Shown piece after piece: positions 24,241 through 27,760 of a DNA stretch of 27,760 bases. The translations under genes were made by a program, and so were the position numbers. The stretch lies in NCBI GenBank assembly GCA_024278345.1, contig JAJRTK010000224.1, forward strand, positions 1 to 27,760. The letters are read 5' to 3'. Each line of letters opens with the position of its first letter. Positions within the stretch are counted from its first letter, which is position 1. The stretch is from a bacterium. GTDB lineage: Bacteria > CSSED10-310 > JAJRTK01. The notes beneath the pieces were generated by a model that was not told the DNA's origin, did no database searches, and saw only the letters and a program-made list of their open reading frames with translations.

Positions 24241-26427
24241 ATGAGAAACACTTTCGAGGGCAACGTGAGGTTTGGGGATCTGAGCTCCGGAATGCGTTTT
24301 GGTGAGCGGTACGATCTCCAAAAAATGCTGGGCTTTGGCGGGTTCGGCAAGGTTTTTCGAGCCTGGGACCGCGTCTTGGAAACAAAGGTTGCCCTCAAGA
24401 TCCTCGATCCAAGAATGGCGCGGGACCCCGAGCAGCTTGCCCGCTTCAAGCGCGAAGTGCTCATCGCCCGAAGGATTTCCCACCGCAATGTCTGTAAGAT
24501 CTTCGATCTGGGACTGGTGGGCAAGATGACCTATCTGTCCATGGAATACATCGACGGAGAAGACCTGTCGGACATCGTGAAGCGCTTAGGGGCGCTCAAA
24601 CCGCGATTGGGCCTCAAGATCTGTTACCAGATTTGCCAGGGCCTGGAGGCGGCCCACCAGGAGCGCGTCGTCCATCGTGATCTCAAGCCCCAAAACGTCA
24701 TGATCGATGTCAAGGGGACAGTGAAGCTCATGGATTTTGGCGTCTCGCGAGCCGCGGATATGGGCGGCCTTACGACTACAGGGACTCTGCTCGGAACACC
24801 GAACTTCATGTCGCCCGAACAGTGCAAAGGAGAAGAAAGTGACCACCGGAGCGATCTCTATTCGCTGGGTGTGTTGATGTACTTCCTCTTCACCGATGCC
24901 TATCCCTTCAAGGCCAACACCCCCATGGGTGTGCTCTACATGCACGTGGAAAAGCTTCCGAGACCACCGGTGGAGCTGGCCCCGGATCTTCCACTCGCCC
25001 TCAATGCCGTCATCCTCCGGTGCCTGAAAAAAAATCCCGAGGACCGCTACCTGTCCGCCGCGGAGATCGGCGCGGAGCTCGAACGGATCTTGAAATCAGA
25101 ATCGATCCCACAAGGCTCCGCGGGCGGAACCGCCAGCATGGCCGCGAAGCCGGCTTCCGCCTCCGGGGCCCACGGAGGCCACCGTGCCTCCGAAGCGCGG
25201 GAAGAGACGCTCGATCGCAGTTTGGCTGCCATGATCAAGGCCCGCGTTCCAACCAGCTCTGGCGGCCCCACCGATGCCGGACCAGAGGATGACACTTTGC
25301 CCGTCTCTTCCGTTTCCCGGGAGCAGAGAACTCGGCGAAAAACCCTTTCCCGCGTCTCCCGGAGCTCGACCCCGGAACTTTCCTTTCTGAAGCGTGGGGC
25401 GCGGGAAACCCCGGCATCTGAACCTTGCCGGCCGGAGAATGTCACGAATGGCGATCCAGACTCCGGGGAAGAAGCCGGAAAGCCGGCGCAAAACCCCGCC
25501 CCATCCCCCACCGAGTCACACCGCCCGGAGAGACTCCCCAGCCCGGCAGATATCTCGATCCAGCCGCCGCCCCGTCCTGCCCGGCTCCGGTGGGTCGCGG
25601 GCCTGGTTGTGATTCTGCTAGGGGGGGGCCTGGCTGGGCTCTATCTTCAGGAGGGCGAGGGGTTCAGCTCTCTGGCCTCCTTCTTCAGGCCTCGCCCTGA
25701 GGTCTCCGAAAAGGAGATCGTCCAGGGGTTGGTGGCCCAGATGCTGGAGACAGCGGCCCAACTTTCTGAGGCGGGACAGATTGAGGCTGGCCCTGAAGGC
25801 GGTGCGGCGGCACTCTACCAGAAGATCGAGCTCCTCGATCCGGGAAACCCGGTGGCTCGATCCCTGTTGGCCACCATTGTCCAAGGTTACCGCACTCAGG
25901 CCGCCAGTGCCCTCGAACAGGGGAACGCCCACGAGGCGCTTCGATGGAGCCAGGAAGCCATGAAGCACGCTCCCGCCGATGAGCTGGCAAGGAAGATTTT
26001 CGATATGGCCCTCGAACAAATCGTGAGCCAGACCGGTGAAACCAAGGCACGAGTGGAACAAGCCCGCCAGCTCTTGGCCCTGCGCCAGCCCGAGAAAGCT
26101 ATGGAAGTCCTGAAACCGGTTGCCGGAGCCCATGACTCCGGCGGGGAAACGGCTCTCCTGCTCAAGCGTGCAAGAAAGATGCTCCAGGAGCTGCGTCGCC
26201 AAGCCCGGGAATCGAAATTGCGGGAGATCCAACGTCGATCCGCAGCCAAAAGAGCCTTGGCCAGCGGGACTTCAGCACCAGGTAACTCTAGAGGCTCCTG
26301 GTACCGACGGCAGGAGCCGACCCCGAGTCCGCGACCTCAAGCTTCCCCCACGGCGGAAGGAAAGAGCACGCCACCACCCACCGCCGAAAGGCGGAACGGC
26401 GGTTGGTGGCGCGGAGGAAATCAGTAA
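24241..26427 (+). CDS. Transmembrane eukaryotic-type Ser/Thr protein kinase
   Basis: 728 aa. The cytoplasmic Hanks-type kinase domain spans about residues 20-285, with every key element: glycine loop LGFGGFGKV, Lys53 (VALKIL), catalytic HRDLKPQN with His145, DFG at 165-167 (KLMDFGVS), and GTPNFMSPEQ. A Ser/Pro/Arg-rich linker of about 160 residues, a plausible autophosphorylation region, precedes one membrane helix (about 449-471, WVAGLVVILLGGGLAGLYL). The external part has TPR-like helices (DPGNPVARSLLATIVQ, EALRWSQEAMKHAPADEL) and a basic Arg/Lys/Pro tail. It has no PASTA or WD repeats, so the sensed signal is unknown. The ATG at 24241 has GGAAAAG just upstream. Its end faces a convergent secreted propeller gene. 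Confidence 0.9.
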   Translation: MRNTFEGNVRFGDLSSGMRFGERYDLQKMLGFGGFGKVFRAWDRVLETKVALKILDPRMARDPEQLARFKREVLIARRISHRNVCKIFDLGLVGKMTYLSMEYIDGEDLSDIVKRLGALKPRLGLKICYQICQGLEAAHQERVVHRDLKPQNVMIDVKGTVKLMDFGVSRAADMGGLTTTGTLLGTPNFMSPEQCKGEESDHRSDLYSLGVLMYFLFTDAYPFKANTPMGVLYMHVEKLPRPPVELAPDLPLALNAVILRCLKKNPEDRYLSAAEIGAELERILKSESIPQGSAGGTASMAAKPASASGAHGGHRASEAREETLDRSLAAMIKARVPTSSGGPTDAGPEDDTLPVSSVSREQRTRRKTLSRVSRSSTPELSFLKRGARETPASEPCRPENVTNGDPDSGEEAGKPAQNPAPSPTESHRPERLPSPADISIQPPPRPARLRWVAGLVVILLGGGLAGLYLQEGEGFSSLASFFRPRPEVSEKEIVQGLVAQMLETAAQLSEAGQIEAGPEGGAAALYQKIELLDPGNPVARSLLATIVQGYRTQAASALEQGNAHEALRWSQEAMKHAPADELARKIFDMALEQIVSQTGETKARVEQARQLLALRQPEKAMEVLKPVAGAHDSGGETALLLKRARKMLQELRRQARESKLREIQRRSAAKRALASGTSAPGNSRGSWYRRQEPTPSPRPQASPTAEGKSTPPPTAERRNGGWWRGGNQ

Positions 26428-26439
26428 GCCGCTAGCGGC
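26428..26439. other. 12-bp palindrome between convergent genes
   Basis: GCCGCTAGCGGC is perfectly self-complementary and begins immediately after the kinase stop codon, in the 49-nt gap before the end of the convergent gene. It could help end transcripts from either side, though no T-tract follows. Confidence 0.3.
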
Positions 26440-26476
26440 CTCCATCCCATAGGATGCCCACCTTCGCCGCTGGCGA

Positions 26477-27292
26477 TCAGTTTGCCTTGCCCCGCTTGAG
26501 GTGCGTGACGAAGAGGTTTCCCGTGTCTGAAATCGTGTAGAGGTTTCCGCCAAGACCGGTGGCCAGGCGGATTCCTTTCCATTCTCCCGAAAGGCCCACC
26601 TGCTGGTACTTCCCTGATGGTTCCACGGCGAAGAGAGAGCCGTCTCGCTGCACGATCAGTGCGCGCTCACCCACGACTATCGCCGAAACGGCCTCTTTCC
26701 ATGTCCCGGCCAAGCCGATTTGCTTTCCCAGCCCGTTCTTCTCAGTCCGAAAAAGGGTCCCCACGCCGTCAATGGTGTACAGAGCACCATCCAGGGCGAA
26801 CAAGAGCCGTGTTCCAAACCATTCGCCTGGCTGGCCCACCTGCTTGCCAATGCCGGTGGCGTCCGTCTCGAAAAGATTACCCCTGGCATCGATGGTGTAC
26901 AGAGCGCCTTCAAGATAGACTGCCCGAAGGGTTCCACGCCACGCCCCGGGGTCTCCAAGCTGGCCCGCGACTCCAAGGTTCGAAATCTGGAAGAGGCTTC
27001 CTACGGAGCTGATGCAATAAAGCCGGCTCTTCGCGGCAACCAAGTGGGCGCTGCCCAGCCAGGCTCCAGAGCGCCCAAGCTGGCTGGCCCGGCCGCTTGT
27101 CTCCACACGGTACAAAGTGCCCCGCTGGCTGATGCTATAGAGCGCACCATCAAATCCGGCAATGAGGTGAACATTCTTCCAAACCCCTGGCGAGCCGATG
27201 AGCTGCCATTGCCCGTACCCGGTTCCCTCCAAGGCCCAAGCAGAGCTACACCAACAAAGAAGCCCAACGAACAGCAGGCGTCTTCCCAGCAT
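26477..27292 (-). CDS. Secreted six-repeat tectonin-like beta-propeller protein
   Basis: 271 aa, beginning with a clear signal peptide (RRLLFVGLLCWCSSAWA, cleavage likely after Ala-Trp-Ala). The rest is six tandem units of about 40 residues with the pattern G-x-x-G-x-W, then a hydrophobic strand, LYTI, G-x-LF. Examples are QVGQPGEWFGTRLLFALDG and ALYTIDGVGTLFRTEKNG. This is the layout of tectonin/TECPR propellers, lectin-like proteins that bind surface glycans or lipopolysaccharide. One full six-blade propeller and nothing else is encoded. Function is inferred from fold; a ligand cannot be named. The ATG at 27292 has GGAGGA 5 nt upstream (27298-27303). It is convergent with the kinase gene. 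Confidence 0.75.
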   Translation of the reverse strand: MLGRRLLFVGLLCWCSSAWALEGTGYGQWQLIGSPGVWKNVHLIAGFDGALYSISQRGTLYRVETSGRASQLGRSGAWLGSAHLVAAKSRLYCISSVGSLFQISNLGVAGQLGDPGAWRGTLRAVYLEGALYTIDARGNLFETDATGIGKQVGQPGEWFGTRLLFALDGALYTIDGVGTLFRTEKNGLGKQIGLAGTWKEAVSAIVVGERALIVQRDGSLFAVEPSGKYQQVGLSGEWKGIRLATGLGGNLYTISDTGNLFVTHLKRGKAN

Positions 27293-27540
27293 CCGATTCC
27301 TCCAGTCTCCGGTTGTGGCACTCCTTCAAAGCGCAATCCGAGCCATGCGCTTTCTTTTTGAGTTGCCTTCCGCTCGCGCCGGCACGACCCACGCCTGCGG
27401 CGCAAGTTTTCCCCCGTCACTCGCCTTTTCACCATCCCTGGACAGGCTTCCTGACCCTGAAAGCAGCACAACCCAGGAGTTTTCCCCACCGTGCCCGGTT
27501 TGAGTCCCTTCCCGACCATCGAGGCCACCTTTAAATCTTA

Positions 27541-27587
27541 CCGTGAAAGTACACGCAAAGCAGACATCTGTCTTGCCGTGAAAGTAC
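27541..27587. repeat. Pair of 12-nt direct repeats around a small inverted repeat
   Basis: CCGTGAAAGTAC occurs at 27541-27552 and 27576-27587, a 35-nt period, and the sequence between contains AGACA-TC-TGTCT. Two equal sites about three helical turns apart could bind a regulator, or be remnants of a repeat array. Confidence 0.45.
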
Positions 27588-27593
27588 CCGCCA

Positions 27594-27619
27594 GCATGGA
27601 GACCGGAAGGCCTCCATGC
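27594..27619. repeat. 8-bp stem hairpin
   Basis: GCATGGAG (27594-27601) and CTCCATGC (27612-27619) form a perfect 8-bp stem with a 10-nt loop. The arm overlaps the 12-mer CATGGAGACCGG that also occurs at 1931-1942. No T-tract follows on the plus strand. Confidence 0.45.
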
Positions 27620-27644
27620 GAAAAGATTGGGGGGAGGGATTTTG

Positions 27645-27760
27645 GGCCTCGGTCATGGTACCGGCCACGGTGCAGATTTCAGACGCCGCCCCAGGGCTTC
27701 CAGCCCTGGAACCCGGCGGAGGCTCTGCCTCCGGACCTCCGCTGGGAGCGCCGCTCCCAG
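27645..27760. repeat. Inverted-repeat element, partial copy 3 at window edge
   Basis: Begins with the 24-nt terminal repeat (27645-27668) shared with 46-69. It continues with sequence homologous, inverted, to the right half of the complete copy (8079-8332). Three hairpins follow in a row: CCAGGGC/GCCCTGG (27691-27709), CGGAGGC/GCCTCCG (27717-27733) and CTGGGAGCG/CGCTCCCAG (27742-27760). The element runs off the window. Confidence 0.75.

Larger units (their letters stand above)
27293..27644. other. Gene-free region upstream of the propeller gene
   Basis: 352 nt with no supportable gene. It presumably holds the promoter of the minus-strand propeller gene, which I could not pick out. From about 27540 on it contains a pair of direct repeats and a hairpin, listed separately, and then the start of a dispersed element. 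Confidence 0.4.

Noticed and set aside
27541-27587. Start of a CRISPR array
   Set aside because: Only two 12-nt repeats with one 23-nt gap, no further units and no cas genes.

Overview
This is chromosomal DNA from a Gram-negative-type bacterium. It carries a conserved housekeeping backbone (translation factors, undecaprenyl and phospholipid synthesis, a site-2 protease) together with transport and signalling genes and at least two families of dispersed non-coding repeat. The order rplM-rpsI-rpsB-tsf-pyrH-frr-uppS-cdsA-rseP, an acidic Ala/Pro/Glu tail on S2, a paired ArsA-like ATPase locus, a eukaryotic-type Ser/Thr kinase with a TPR-like C-terminus and a tectonin-like propeller fit a member of the PVC group, perhaps Verrucomicrobiota. 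That placement is an inference made without database searching. There is no plasmid, phage or CRISPR signature, no rRNA, and I found no tRNA.

Layout. 1-1.6 kb: a FetAB-like two-gene ABC exporter. 2.0-2.6 kb: a short, single-domain asparaginase homologue. 2.8-3.6 kb (minus): a PAP2-type membrane phosphatase/phosphotransferase. 3.8-7.1 kb: an ATPase plus two ABC-2 permeases, joined by ATGA stop/start overlaps. 7.4-8.1 kb: a PtsN-like EIIA protein. 8.4-12.2 kb: full-length cobalamin-dependent methionine synthase (metH). 12.5-18.9 kb: rplM, rpsI, rpsB, tsf, pyrH, frr, uppS, cdsA. 19.1-21.8 kb: rseP followed by an overlapping DUF1028-TPR gene. 21.8-23.9 kb (minus): two overlapping ArsA/Get3-like ATPases. 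24.2-26.4 kb: a transmembrane Ser/Thr protein kinase. 26.5-27.3 kb (minus): a secreted six-repeat tectonin-like propeller.

How the genes fit together. The central block joins ribosome assembly, elongation and recycling with UMP supply, lipid-carrier and CDP-diacylglycerol synthesis, and envelope proteolysis, as in many bacteria, but dxr is absent from its common place between cdsA and rseP. The rplM, rpsB and tsf leaders each contain a visible hairpin that could act in autoregulation or attenuation. rpsI, rpsB and the asparaginase gene appear to use TTG starts.

The most unusual content is non-coding. One element, about 250 bp with imperfect terminal inverted repeats, lies between ptsN and metH, and partial copies of its ends sit at both edges of the window. 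A second, 148-bp repeat occurs after the asparaginase gene and again inside the pyrH-frr interval, with about 92% identity by hand alignment. The second ArsA-like ATPase lacks the signature lysine of its deviant Walker A motif while its partner keeps it. RseP appears to carry three PDZ-like units. I saw no complete novel defence or mobile system; these repeats and the ArsA pair are the best candidates for follow-up.
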